Below the pieces are notes generated by a model. That model was not told the DNA's origin. It did no database searches and saw only the letters and a list, made by a program, of their open reading frames with translations. Both the position numbers and the translations under genes were made by a program. Positions 23,984 through 33,102 of a stretch of DNA of 35,618 nt are shown in pieces. Source of the stretch: Labilithrix sp. (lineage in GTDB: Bacteria > Myxococcota_A > Polyangia > Polyangiales > Polyangiaceae); contig JAHBWF010000080.1 in the NCBI GenBank assembly GCA_019637105.1, positions 1 through 35,618 on the forward strand, read 5' to 3'. How positions within the stretch are numbered: position 1 is the first letter of the stretch; every line of letters begins with the position of its first letter.

Positions 23984-24631
23984 ATGAACCAGCCCCCCGC
24001 GGGAGGACCGCCGCCGGGATCGCCGCCGCCGGGCGCGCCGAAGGGCCCGCCGCCCGCGCAGAAGCCGGCCAGCATGGCGCGCTACAAGCGCGAGCTGCGC
24101 CGCGCGATCGCGAAGAACCACAAGGAGCCGGAGATCGATTTTCTCAACATCACGGCGATGCTCGACATGATGACGATCATCCTCGTCTTCTTGCTCAAGA
24201 GCATGAGCCAGTCGTCGGCGTCGCTCCCGCAGTCGGGCGACCTGACGATGCCGAAGAGCGTCCTCACGACGGAGGCCTCGCAGGAGGGCGTCGCCGTCAT
24301 GATCTCGCGCAGCTCGATCATCGTCGACGACAACATCGTCGCCCAGGTCCCCGCGGACGCGACGCACGGCGTCGAGGGCAAGTACAAGCGCACCGGACCG
24401 ACGGACCTCTACATCGTCCCGCTCGCCAACGCGCTCCAGAGCTGGCGCGAGCGCGATCGTCAGGTCCGCCTCGCGACGGGCAAGGATCCGAGCTCGAGCG
24501 AGGCGATCGTCATCGCCGACGCCAACACGCCCTACCGCCTCCTCACCGAGGTCCTCTTCACGCTGGGCCAGAGCGAGTTCGCCAAGTTCCACCTGATGGT
24601 CCTTCAGGGCGCCTCCGCCTCGCCGAACTGA
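23984..24631 (+). CDS. ExbD/TolR-type protein with proline-rich N-terminus (rightward module, second)
   Basis: 215 residues, the longest of the four ExbD proteins. Residues 1-28 are Pro/Gly-rich (PPAGGPPPGSPPPGAPKGPPP), then a basic helix (RYKRELRRAIAKNHKEPE) leads into LNITAMLDMMTIILVFLLKS, the TM with Asp61. The periplasmic domain starts with LPQSGDLTMPKS and ends with YRLLTEVLFTLGQSEFAKFH (split at 20). The cytoplasmic proline-rich arm could bind another protein or be the site of regulation. It is 44 bp after the previous ExbD stop and is the last gene of the operon. Confidence 0.92.
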   Translation: MNQPPAGGPPPGSPPPGAPKGPPPAQKPASMARYKRELRRAIAKNHKEPEIDFLNITAMLDMMTIILVFLLKSMSQSSASLPQSGDLTMPKSVLTTEASQEGVAVMISRSSIIVDDNIVAQVPADATHGVEGKYKRTGPTDLYIVPLANALQSWRERDRQVRLATGKDPSSSEAIVIADANTPYRLLTEVLFTLGQSEFAKFHLMVLQGASASPN

Positions 24632-24797
24632 GCGCGCGTCCGCGCGTCGCGCCGAGAGACCACGTTTCGTCTCACGAGCTCGAGGGCGCGCGCCTCGACG
24701 ATCGACGCGCGCGCGTTCTCGTCCCCGTTCACTGCGCGGTCGACGCGCGACGACCGAACGCCGTCGCGCCGCGACGCGGAGGTCACGACCCCGCGGT
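24632..24797. other. Convergent intergenic region
   Basis: 166 bp between two converging genes. It contains TCGAGG (24680-24685) pairing with CCTCGA (24693-24698) across a GC-rich loop and several GCGCG runs. A shared terminator is plausible but not clear. No gene is visible. Confidence 0.35.
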
Positions 24798-25220
24798 CTA
24801 CTTCGGCAGGCAGAGGGAGGCGGCGGCGAGGCAGCACTCCGACGCGCTGCACGGGCAGGGCGTGGGGTTCGAGACGAGCATGAGCTTGATGATGTTCAGC
24901 GGATCGTTCGGATCGCAGTCGTCGCCGCCGGTCGGAGGGGGCCCCGCGTCGGGCGCCGGCGGGGTCGCGTCCTTCGTGCCCGCGTCCTTCGGCGCGTCCG
25001 CGTCCTTCCCGGCGTCGGTCGTCGTGTCGTCGTCCTGGCTCGGGTTCGACGCCGCCGGGAGCTTCGCGCTGGCGGGCTCGTCCTCGGGCGACGCCGGGTT
25101 CTGCTCTTGCGTCAGCCCGCTCAGGTCGTCGTCGGTCGGCGCCGTGGCGCAAGCGCCGAGGGCGAAGGTGACGGCCGTGAACGAGAGGAGGAAAACGCGG
25201 CTGAGGGCGGTACGACGCAT
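24798..25220 (-). CDS. Lipoprotein with cysteine-rich C-terminus
   Basis: 140 residues. A type II signal peptide (RVFLLSFTAVTFALGAC) predicts lipidation at Cys24. The middle (25-100) is Asp/Pro/Ala/Thr-rich and disordered, with repeated DAGKDADAPKDAGTKDA-like steps. The C-terminal 40 residues form a small Cys-rich module: Cys102 in DDCDPND, then CPC at 122-124, CC at 129-130 and Cys137 in LCLPK. Six cysteines suggest disulfides or metal binding. Disordered tether plus terminal cysteines recalls the MNIO-linked lipoprotein 7.6 kb away, but sequences differ and no modifying enzyme is adjacent. Function unknown. Confidence 0.8.
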   Translation of the reverse strand: MRRTALSRVFLLSFTAVTFALGACATAPTDDDLSGLTQEQNPASPEDEPASAKLPAASNPSQDDDTTTDAGKDADAPKDAGTKDATPPAPDAGPPPTGGDDCDPNDPLNIIKLMLVSNPTPCPCSASECCLAAASLCLPK

Positions 25221-25574
25221 GGGCAGGACACTACCAGTGGAAAACCTCAGCCGAGGCGAGGCAGGTCGCCAAGAGACTCAGTGGTGACAGACACTTAGGC
25301 CCACATCGGATCCTTCGCGATCCATGGACGCCCGGCGGTCGCACCCGGGCGCGGTCCCGATCGTGGAAATCCGAGGAAGCTTGCCCATTTGGGCATCATT
25401 GTTCGATTCGGAATAGTCTCGCGCCGCGCGTCGCTACGCCTACACGAGGCGCTTTCTCCGTCTGTCTCCATCCACGTTCAGGATTCCGATTCGCGTTCGC
25501 ACGCGACCGCGACCGACGAATCGTCGCGCGCGTCGACGGTCACGGCGTTTGCCAGCTCCGGGGACGGCGCGCGC
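25221..25574. other. Intergenic region between rodA and the Cys-rich lipoprotein
   Basis: 354 bp without a gene, lying between two minus-strand genes, so it should contain the end of the mre operon and the promoter of the lipoprotein gene. It has a perfect dyad TGCCCA-TT-TGGGCA (25382-25395) in a locally AT-rich stretch, a candidate operator or hairpin. No confident promoter hexamers were identified. Confidence 0.45.
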
Positions 25575-26735
25575 TCAGCCGCGCGAGAGCAAGCTGGTCG
25601 TACGCGTCGGTGACACCCAGAAGCGTCGCATCGACACGTTCATCAAGAGCCCGATGCCGAGCAGGATCGTGAGCACGCTCGAGCCGCCCGCGGAGAAGAG
25701 CGGGAGCGTCACGCCGACGACCGGCAAGATGCCCGTCACCATGCCGAGGTTGAACACCGCGTGCCAGAAGATGAGCGCGCCGACGCCGATCGCGAGCACC
25801 GCGCCGAAGCGATCCTTCGCCGTCGCCGCGATGCGGATCGCCCAGAGGACCAGGAAGCCGTAGAGCGACACGAGCACGAGGCAGCCGAAGAAGCCCCAGT
25901 CCTCGGCGAACACCGCGAACGGGAAGTCGGAGTGCTGATCGGGCAAGAAGAGGAACTGGTTCTGCGTGCCCTGCATGAAGCCTTGCCCCCTCCAGCCGCC
26001 CGCGCCGATCGCGACGCGCGCGTGGTGCGCGTGCCAGCCGGAGCCGAGCAGGTTCGCCTCCGGGTTCAAGAACACCTCGATCCGTTGCTTCTGGTAGTCC
26101 TTCATCATGTAGGTCCACCAGAGCGGGATGAAGATGCCCGCCGAGACGACGATGCCCACGATGGTCTGCCAGCGGATCCTCGTGAGGAGGCACACCGTCA
26201 CGAAGATGAACAGGTGGATGAGCGCGGTCCCGAGGTCGGGCTGCTTGAGGATGAGGAAGGTCGGGATCCCGGTGATCAGCGCCGGCAGCGCCAGGTCCTT
26301 GATGCTGCGCGCCTCGGTGCGAGGATCGTCGTGCAGGTACTTCGCGAGCGCGATGATCAAGAACAGCTTCATGAACTCGCTCGGCTGAAAGCCGAAGCTG
26401 CCGATCGCGATCCAGCGTGAGCTCCCGCGGATGTCCTTCCCGAGGATGAAGACGAGGACGAGGAAGACGATGCCGACCCCGTAGAGGAGGTAGCCGAGGC
26501 GCTCGTAGTGGCGGTAGTCGATGACGGCGACGACGGCCCCGAGGATGCCGCCGAGGACGAGCCAGTAGACCTGCTGGACGTAGATGTCCGAGAGCGCCGC
26601 GCGCGCGACGCTCGTCGCGGAGTAGAGGTTGATGACGCCGATGACGGCGAGGGCCGAGGCCGTGAGGAAGAGCGTCCAGTCGAAGCTGTCGCGCGGCATC
26701 CCGAAGAAGCGCGCCTGATCGCGGCGGCTCCTCAC
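25575..26735 (-). CDS. rodA: Peptidoglycan polymerase RodA (SEDS family)
   Basis: SEDS-family glycosyltransferase that polymerises lipid II during lateral wall growth, working with the class B PBP2 encoded just upstream. About ten TM helices are visible, starting with LFLTASALAVIGVINLYSAT. Conserved features include GSSRWI, GFQPSEFMKLFLI, LKQPDLGTALI and, near the C-terminus, FNLGMVTGILPVVGVTLPLFSAGGSS. At 386 residues it is typical. The GTG start at 26735 overlaps the mrdA stop (GTGA) and has GGAG seven bases upstream; an ATG at 26699 is the alternative. It is the last gene of the mre operon. Confidence 0.95.
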   Translation of the reverse strand: MRSRRDQARFFGMPRDSFDWTLFLTASALAVIGVINLYSATSVARAALSDIYVQQVYWLVLGGILGAVVAVIDYRHYERLGYLLYGVGIVFLVLVFILGKDIRGSSRWIAIGSFGFQPSEFMKLFLIIALAKYLHDDPRTEARSIKDLALPALITGIPTFLILKQPDLGTALIHLFIFVTVCLLTRIRWQTIVGIVVSAGIFIPLWWTYMMKDYQKQRIEVFLNPEANLLGSGWHAHHARVAIGAGGWRGQGFMQGTQNQFLFLPDQHSDFPFAVFAEDWGFFGCLVLVSLYGFLVLWAIRIAATAKDRFGAVLAIGVGALIFWHAVFNLGMVTGILPVVGVTLPLFSAGGSSVLTILLGIGLLMNVSMRRFWVSPTRTTSLLSRG

Positions 26736-28915
26736 GGCTCGTCTCCCGGATCGGCGGGGGGAGGCTCGTCGTTCGGATCGGGGAGCCACGCCGGCGGACC
26801 GTTCGGATCCGGAGGCGGAGGATCGCGCGGGAGCGGCTCGCTGTCGGCGCCGGGCGCCGGGGCCGGCTTCCGCTCGACGCCGTCCTTGGCGTCCTTCGCC
26901 TCGGGCTTCTTGGCGCCGCCCGCGGCGGCGAGCTTGATCGCGCGCGCGGCGGCGAGGCGGTGGTACTCCTTGACGACCTGCATCGCGATCGGCGCGGCCA
27001 CGGTGGGGCCCGAGCCGCCGTGCTCGACGAGGACCACGACCGCGATCTCGGGCGCCTTCGCCGGCGAGTAGGCGGCGAACCAGGCGTGGTCGCGGGAGAG
27101 GTACCAGGCCTTCTTCGGATCGTCGCTCCCCGGGTTCACGTAGCCGGTCTGGGCCGTCCCGGTCTTGCCGGCGACCTCGAGCGTGCGATCGCGCACCGGG
27201 TAGGCGGTCCCCTTGTCCTCGTTGACGACGGCGTAGAGCGCGTCGCTCACGCGGGCGAGGTTCTCGGGAGCGATCTTGGCCTTCTGGCGGACGCGCGGGG
27301 GGAAGTCCTGGACGACCGCGCCGTCGCTCGTCTCCACCGCCCGCACGAGCTGCGGCGAGTAGACGGTGCCGCCGTTGCCGAGCGCGGCGTAGGCGAGCGC
27401 GAGCTGGAGCGGCGTGACGGTCGTGGCGCCCTGGCCGATCGACGTGTTCAGCGTGAAGCCGATGCGGAACTGCCCCTTGTAGCGGAGCGCGTACCACGAG
27501 CGCGTCGGGATGCGCCCGGCGGCCTCGGGGTTCACGCCGATGCCGGTCTTCTGCCCGAGCCCGAACTCGTTCGCGACGCGCGCGATGCGGTCCATGCCGA
27601 CGGACTCGGCGAGCTTGAAGAAGTAGATGTTGCACGACTCGGCGATCGCCTCGCGCATGTCGACCTTCCCGTGCACGTGCGCGCAGCGGAAGATGCGGCG
27701 ACCGAACGAGAGGTACCCGTCGCAGCGCTCCTTCTCGTAGGGCGAGATGAGCTTGTCCTCGAGCGCGGCGAGCGCCGAGAAGGGCTTGAACGTGGAGCCG
27801 GGGTGGAAGACGCCCGACATGGTCTTGTCGAGCATCGGCCGGAGCGGATCGGTGTAGAGCTTGTTGAACGCCTCGCGGATGCGCTCCTTGCCCGAGCCGC
27901 CGGCGAGGTCGTTCGGATCGAAATCCGGCTTCGAGTAGAGCGCCAGGAGGCGCCCGGTGCGGACGTCGACGACCACCACCGCGCCCGCCACGTGCGCGCG
28001 CATCGCGCGCTCCACGGACTGCTGGAGCTCCATGTCGATCGTCAGCCGGAGGTCGCGGCCGGGGAGCGGCTCCTGCCTCGACGGAGCGTCGAGGAGCCGC
28101 TCGGCCTCCGGGCCCGTGCGGTAACGTCCGCGCGCGTCGACGACGCGCTTCTCCCAGCCGCGCTGCCCGCGGAGGTAGCTCTCCCAGGAGCGCTCGACGC
28201 CGGTCGCGCCCACGATGTCGCCCTGGTCGTAGCCGAGCGGGTTCTGCTTCTGGCGCTCCTCGGCCGAGAGCTGCTCGTAGCCGGGGGGGCGGTACTTCGC
28301 GAGCGTCTCGGCGTCGATCTCGCTCGTGTAGCCGAGGAGGTGGGCGCCTTGGTTCTTGTACGGGTAGTAGCGGACGGGCTGGCTGACGACCTCGGCGCCG
28401 GTCATCTCGGCCGCGTGCTGCTTGACCTCCGCGACGATGTCGCGCGACAGGTCCTCGCGGACGAGGATGGGCCGCCAGCACGGCGAGCGGTCCTCGTCGG
28501 TGACGCACGCGTCGCGGATGCGCGTCGCCAGGCGCTGGCGCTCGTCCGGGTTCAGGCGCAGCGTGTCCGCGATGCGCGTGAAGCTGTCGGGCTCCTCCAC
28601 GCCGGACCGGGCCCGGCGCGACGGGCGCGCGCTCGGCATCACCCGTCCCGGCACGAGCAGCACGTTGAACGACGAGCGGCTCGACGCGAGGACGCGCCCT
28701 TGCGAGTCGCGCACGACGCCGCGCGTCGTCGGCAAGGTCACGCGCCGGATCACGTTCTCGTGCGCCGTCTGGGCGTAGTCCGCGCCGCGGACGATCTGGA
28801 GCTGGAACAGGCGCCCGGCGATGACGCCGAACGCGAGGAACGCGACGAGCGCCAGCCAGCGGTAGCGCTTGCGGAACTCGCTGACGTCGGAGCGCGGGAC
28901 GAGGAGGTTGCTCAC
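26732..28915 (-). CDS. mrdA: Penicillin-binding protein 2 (elongation transpeptidase)
   Basis: Class B PBP that cross-links peptidoglycan during rod elongation. A cytoplasmic tail and one TM helix (YRWLALVAFLAFGVIAGRLF) lead to the pedestal domain, including TTRGVVRDSQGRVLA. The transpeptidase motifs are PGSTFKP (Ser374, Lys377), SCN (Ser427-Asn429) and KTGTAQT (Lys584). Residues about 663-727 form an unusual Pro/Asp/Lys-rich disordered periplasmic tail (for example PRDPPPPDPNGPP) not found in textbook PBP2. The GTG start overlaps the mreD stop (GTGA), and the stop overlaps the rodA start. Confidence 0.96.
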   Translation of the reverse strand: MSNLLVPRSDVSEFRKRYRWLALVAFLAFGVIAGRLFQLQIVRGADYAQTAHENVIRRVTLPTTRGVVRDSQGRVLASSRSSFNVLLVPGRVMPSARPSRRARSGVEEPDSFTRIADTLRLNPDERQRLATRIRDACVTDEDRSPCWRPILVREDLSRDIVAEVKQHAAEMTGAEVVSQPVRYYPYKNQGAHLLGYTSEIDAETLAKYRPPGYEQLSAEERQKQNPLGYDQGDIVGATGVERSWESYLRGQRGWEKRVVDARGRYRTGPEAERLLDAPSRQEPLPGRDLRLTIDMELQQSVERAMRAHVAGAVVVVDVRTGRLLALYSKPDFDPNDLAGGSGKERIREAFNKLYTDPLRPMLDKTMSGVFHPGSTFKPFSALAALEDKLISPYEKERCDGYLSFGRRIFRCAHVHGKVDMREAIAESCNIYFFKLAESVGMDRIARVANEFGLGQKTGIGVNPEAAGRIPTRSWYALRYKGQFRIGFTLNTSIGQGATTVTPLQLALAYAALGNGGTVYSPQLVRAVETSDGAVVQDFPPRVRQKAKIAPENLARVSDALYAVVNEDKGTAYPVRDRTLEVAGKTGTAQTGYVNPGSDDPKKAWYLSRDHAWFAAYSPAKAPEIAVVVLVEHGGSGPTVAAPIAMQVVKEYHRLAAARAIKLAAAGGAKKPEAKDAKDGVERKPAPAPGADSEPLPRDPPPPDPNGPPAWLPDPNDEPPPADPGDEP

Positions 28916-29472
28916 GCCGCCTCCTTCGTCGCCCCCGTCACGGTCGCGGCGTGGATGCGCGCGGCCAGGCGGAACACGAGCGGCGCGACGACCCCCGTGG
29001 CGAGGACGTGCGGGAGCGTCATGGGATAGAGGGCGCGCGGGACGTAGGCGTCGCGCCCGAAGATCGCGAGCAAGATGAGGATCATCACGCTGTGGACGAG
29101 CGTGAAGGCGAGCGCGAGGCCGACCTGCATCAGCATCGTCTGCGCGGCGAGCCGGACGCCCGCGGCGCGCGCGAGCACGTAGATCGCGACGTAGGTCGAG
29201 GTGTAGAGGCCGATCGGCGCGATGCCGACGAGGTCGGTCAGGTAGCCGAGCGCGAAGGCGACGCTCGCGCCGCGCACGAGCGAGTACTCGTGCACGCCCA
29301 TGAACAAGATGAGCGGCAGGACGAGCGACGGGACGAGGCCGGGGACCACGAGGTCCTGCTTCGCGTTCACGACCCAGCCGACGAAGCGGAGCGCGACGCC
29401 GAGCAGCCGGAAGAAGTTCGACTGCAGGAGGAGCAGCACCACCCCGGCGACGAAGAACGCCGTGTTCCTCAC
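28912..29472 (-). CDS. mreD: Rod-shape protein MreD
   Basis: A small polytopic inner-membrane protein of the elongasome, linking MreC to the wall-synthesis machinery. It has about five hydrophobic helices (AFFVAGVVLLLLQSNFF to the ATGVVAPLVFRLA segment near the end). The frame is open from a GTG at 29628 (238 aa), overlapping the end of mreC, but that adds 52 Arg/Pro/Ser-rich residues and has no ribosome-binding site. The GTG at 29472 has GGAGG six bases upstream and gives 186 residues, close to the family length, so I chose it. The longer form cannot be excluded. The stop overlaps the mrdA start. Confidence 0.88.
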   Translation of the reverse strand: MRNTAFFVAGVVLLLLQSNFFRLLGVALRFVGWVVNAKQDLVVPGLVPSLVLPLILFMGVHEYSLVRGASVAFALGYLTDLVGIAPIGLYTSTYVAIYVLARAAGVRLAAQTMLMQVGLALAFTLVHSVMILILLAIFGRDAYVPRALYPMTLPHVLATGVVAPLVFRLAARIHAATVTGATKEAA

Positions 29473-29617
29473 GCGACGCCTCCGGGCCCGCCGCGCGATC
29501 CCGGCGCTCCGTCGACGGGGGCGGGCGACGCGGACCGCAGCCGCTCGCTCGGCCGGTTCACCGGATCGTTCGCCCGAGGGCGACGCGCGCTCCGACGCGG
29601 GGAGAGGAGGAGGCGCC

Positions 29618-30511
29618 TCACTTGCCACCTTGCTTGGCGGACGCGGTCGACTTCTTGTCCTTCGGGTCCTGCTCGGCGTCCTCCGAGGGAGGCGCGACGA
29701 GGATGAGGACGGCGTCGAGGCGCGAGAAGTTCACCGTCGGGACCGCCTCGATCTCCTGGTCGCGACCCGGCTCGCGCTTGACGACCTTCGTGACGTGCGC
29801 GACGGGCAGGCCCTTGGGGAACCACTTGCCCTTGCCGCTGGTCACGAGGAGATCTCCGATCTCGACCTCGTCGCGCGAGTCGACGTTCTCGACCTTGCAG
29901 GAGTAGCGCGACGGATCTCCCGTGCCGCGGACGAAGCCGCGGGCGTGCGTGCGCTCGTCCTCGACGTCGATGCCGAAGGCGGCGTCGACGGCGAGCTGGA
30001 CGTCGATGGCGTCGCCGTTGACGCGTTGGACGGCGCCGACGACGCCGTCGGGCGAGACGACGGGCATGTGCGGGCGGATGTTGCGGGAGCCGCGATCGAG
30101 CACGACCCGCGTGACGCGGAAGAACTCGGTGAAGTCCTTGCCGACGACCTGGGCGCTCACGAGATCGCCGGGGATCGACTCGCGGAGCTGGAGGAGCCGC
30201 CGGAGCTCGCGGTTCTCCGCCTCTTTCTGCTCGAGGTGATGCACCTGCTCGCGGAGGCGCGCGTTGTCGTAGGCGAGGCGCTCGTTGTCGGCCTTCACGT
30301 CGACGAGGTAGACGTAGCTCTCCCAGACGTTCGAGATCCCGCGGGCCAGGCTCGAGGCGGCGAACTCGATCGGCGCGCTGACGCGCAGGATGACGCGGTC
30401 GAGCGCGTTCAGGCTCGTCGGCGCCTTCATGTTGGCGCGGAGGAAAAAGAACGGAACCGCGAGGAGGATGATGACGATTCCGACGTCCCGATACCGCTTG
30501 AACGCCGACAC
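29618..30511 (-). CDS. mreC: Rod-shape protein MreC
   Basis: A bitopic elongasome protein of 297 residues: one N-terminal TM (DVGIVIILLAVPFFFL), a periplasmic coiled coil (about 75-115, NERLAYDNARLREQVHHLEQ) and two beta-barrel domains with family motifs GVVGAVQRVN and GDLLVTSGKGKWFPKGLPVA. The tail is Lys/Ala-rich. It binds PBP2 and positions wall synthesis along MreB filaments. The GTG start has GGAG six bases upstream. It lies 59 bp after mreB, with a small hairpin in the gap. Confidence 0.95.
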   Translation of the reverse strand: MSAFKRYRDVGIVIILLAVPFFFLRANMKAPTSLNALDRVILRVSAPIEFAASSLARGISNVWESYVYLVDVKADNERLAYDNARLREQVHHLEQKEAENRELRRLLQLRESIPGDLVSAQVVGKDFTEFFRVTRVVLDRGSRNIRPHMPVVSPDGVVGAVQRVNGDAIDVQLAVDAAFGIDVEDERTHARGFVRGTGDPSRYSCKVENVDSRDEVEIGDLLVTSGKGKWFPKGLPVAHVTKVVKREPGRDQEIEAVPTVNFSRLDAVLILVAPPSEDAEQDPKDKKSTASAKQGGK

Positions 30512-30546
30512 TGGTCACTCCGACGGGCGCGAAAGGCCTGCGAGCT

Positions 30547-30563
30547 CTCTCCGGGAAGGAGAG
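30547..30563 (-). other. Hairpin in the mreB-mreC gap
   Basis: CTCTCC (30547-30552) pairs with GGAGAG (30558-30563) around a 5-base loop, starting about 8 bases after the mreB stop in the minus-strand transcript. Without a T-tract it may be a processing or attenuation site that makes MreB more abundant than the downstream membrane proteins. Confidence 0.35.
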
Positions 30564-30570
30564 GGCGCGG

Positions 30571-31704
<1,134 letters not shown>

Positions 31705-31746
31705 TCATTCGAGCCTGCTCGGGCGAGCCGTGGACGAAACACGGAA

Positions 31747-31773
31747 GGCCCGCGTCGCATAGCGACGCAGGCC
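31747..31773. terminator. Hairpin downstream of rpmG
   Basis: A 12-bp stem (GGCCCGCGTCGC 31747-31758 with GCGACGCAGGCC 31762-31773, one G:T or A:C position depending on strand) and a 3-base loop. In the leftward transcript it is followed by TTCCGTGTTTCG. It starts 50 bases after the rpmG stop and lies upstream of the mreB promoter candidate, so it likely separates the two units. Confidence 0.6.
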
Positions 31774-31823
31774 CGAGTCGAGCGAACCAGGCGCGAGGCG
31801 GCGGGCGTTCGAGCCCCGCCGGA

Positions 31824-31985
31824 TCAGCCCTTGGAGATCTTGCCTTCCTTGTGGGGGAAGTGCTTGCGGCAGGTCGAGCAGAACTTCTTGATCTCGAACT
31901 TCTCCGCCATCGTCCGCTTGTTCTTCGTCGTCACGTAGTTCGCGCGGTTGCAGTTCGCGCAGCTCATCTTGATGATGTCACGCAT
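31824..31985 (-). CDS. rpmG: 50S ribosomal protein L33
   Basis: A 53-residue protein: [20 protein letters not shown], then a basic middle ([15 protein letters not shown]) and [18 protein letters not shown]. It has the L33 pattern of two CxxC pairs (Cys9/Cys12 and Cys36/Cys39), which makes it a zinc-binding (C+) version. L33 sits near the E site of the large ribosomal subunit. It stands alone here, not beside rpmB, secE or a tRNA gene as in many genomes. It has its own promoter candidate and a downstream hairpin. Confidence 0.93.
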   Translation of the reverse strand: MRDIIKMSCANCNRANYVTTKNKRTMAEKFEIKKFCSTCRKHFPHKEGKISKG

Positions 31986-32068
31986 CTTGGCCTCGTTGTC
32001 GCGAAGCGAGCGCTCCTGACGGTGCGCGGGCCTCGAAACCGCTCCCTCGGGGACCGAGCGGGCGGCGG

Positions 32069-32097
32069 AAGTTATTACTCTGCGGTGCCCCGGTCAA
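32069..32097 (-). promoter_or_regulatory. Candidate promoter of rpmG
   Basis: On the minus strand TTGACC (32092-32097), a 17-base spacer and TAACTT (32069-32074). A TAATAA (32072-32077) overlaps the -10 at a shorter 14-base spacing. The AT-rich patch in otherwise very GC-rich DNA supports a promoter. The leader to the ATG would be about 75 bases. Confidence 0.45.
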
Positions 32098-32106
32098 GCA
32101 CGGCAT

Positions 32107-32138
32107 GAGCGGCCACCCCCAGAGGAGGGGGGCCGCTC
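32107..32138 (-). terminator. Hairpin after the RRM protein gene
   Basis: GAGCGGCC (32107-32114) pairs with GGCCGCTC (32131-32138), with four further C:G pairs beyond a one-base bulge and a short loop. It begins 22 bases past the stop of the RRM gene in the leftward transcript and just precedes the rpmG promoter. There is no T-tract on the exit side. Confidence 0.5.
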
Positions 32139-32159
32139 GTTCGTGGCGCGGTACGCCGA

Positions 32160-33071
32160 TCAGTCGTCGTCCTTGTCGCCGACGTTCGCGCTCCGCCAGT
32201 CGAAGTCGTCGTTGCTCTCGTGGCCCGGGCGCGTGCGGCCGCCGCCGCGCTTCTTGCCCTCACCCTCGCCGCCGCCGCCGCCCTTGCGCTTGCGGTCGTC
32301 GAAGGTGCGCCGCGACGGCGGAGGTCCACCCCCGAAGGAGGGAGGTCCGCCGTAGCCGCCGAACGAGGGCGGGCCGCCGCCGTAGCCGCCCCCGAAACCA
32401 CCACCACCGCCGCCGCCGCCGCCTCCGCCTCCGCCGCCGCCGAAGCCGTCGCTCCGCGGGGGGCGGTCCCCCTTCGGGTGCGCGATGTTGACGATGAGCC
32501 GCCGCCCGCGAAGGTCGGCGGACTTGAGCTGCTCGGCCGCGTTCTTGGCCGACTCCGAGCTCGCCATCGTCACGAACCCGAACCCGCGCTTGCGGCCGTC
32601 GGGGTCCATCGGAAGGTGGACGCGGACGACCTGGCCTTCACCGACGACGCCGTTGATGAGCGCCTCGACCTCGGGCTGCGAGCAGTCGTAGGGCAGGTTG
32701 CCCACGTAGAGCGTGCGGTCCGGCGCCTGCTGCGAGCCGCCGCCGGAGCGGGGACCGCTCGAGCGAGGCCCGCTCGAGAGCGGACCGCCTTCCCCTTTGC
32801 GGGGCGGCTCGGCCTGGAACGGGCGCACGGAGATCGAACGACCGCCCTGAAGGGAGCCGTCGAGCGCGTTGCGCGCGGCCTCCGCTTCCTGCGGCGTCGA
32901 CAGCGTCACGAACCCGAACCCCCTGGGACGTCCCGTCATGCGGTCCTTGGGGAGGCTCACGCTCACGACCTTGCCGCCGGTCGCTTCGAAAATCTGCTTG
33001 AGCACCTCTTCCGAAACGCTGTCTGGGAGTCCTGCGACGAATAGCTTTGCTTCCTCGTTCCCGATCGCCAT
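32160..33071 (-). CDS. RNA-binding protein with two RRM domains and Gly-rich tail
   Basis: 303 residues from the ATG giving MAIGNEEAKLFVAGLP, which has AAGGG 8 bases upstream; the longer open frame is not supported. RRM1 (about 7-85) has RNP2 LFVAGL and RNP1 RGFGFVTL. RRM2 (about 120-200) has RNP2 LYVGNL and RNP1 RGFGFVTM. A 40-residue Gly/Pro/Ser/Arg-rich linker separates them. The C-terminal third is low complexity: a run of about 15 glycines, then FGGGYGGGPPSFGG-type repeats, then a basic and finally acidic tail (DWRSANVGDKDDD). Single-RRM Gly-rich proteins act as RNA chaperones in cyanobacteria and some other bacteria; a tandem-RRM form with a long Gly tract resembles eukaryotic hnRNP proteins. 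The role is probably RNA binding, perhaps phase-separating. Confidence 0.92.
   Translation of the reverse strand: MAIGNEEAKLFVAGLPDSVSEEVLKQIFEATGGKVVSVSLPKDRMTGRPRGFGFVTLSTPQEAEAARNALDGSLQGGRSISVRPFQAEPPRKGEGGPLSSGPRSSGPRSGGGSQQAPDRTLYVGNLPYDCSQPEVEALINGVVGEGQVVRVHLPMDPDGRKRGFGFVTMASSESAKNAAEQLKSADLRGRRLIVNIAHPKGDRPPRSDGFGGGGGGGGGGGGGGGFGGGYGGGPPSFGGYGGPPSFGGGPPPSRRTFDDRKRKGGGGGEGEGKKRGGGRTRPGHESNDDFDWRSANVGDKDDD
32398..32445. repeat. Trinucleotide repeat encoding the Gly tract
   Basis: A run of CCN/GCC-type triplets on the plus strand (GGN codons on the minus) encodes the glycine tract of the RRM protein. Its near-perfect period of three makes it prone to length change. Confidence 0.65.
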
Positions 33072-33102
33072 GCCGATACCCTTGAAAGACCTCCCAAACG
33101 AA

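Noticed and set aside
22628-24631. Flagellar stator (MotA/MotB)
   Set aside because: The partner proteins have ExbD/TolR folds without the OmpA-like peptidoglycan-binding domain of MotB.
25400-25411. GTTCGATTC, resembling a tRNA T-loop
   Set aside because: Flanking bases do not form the 5-bp T-stem, and no acceptor stem or anticodon arm is present.
25575-28508. Apparent 977-residue fusion ending in RodA
   Set aside because: The first 590 codons are mrdA read in the wrong frame; RodA starts at 26735, overlapping the mrdA stop.
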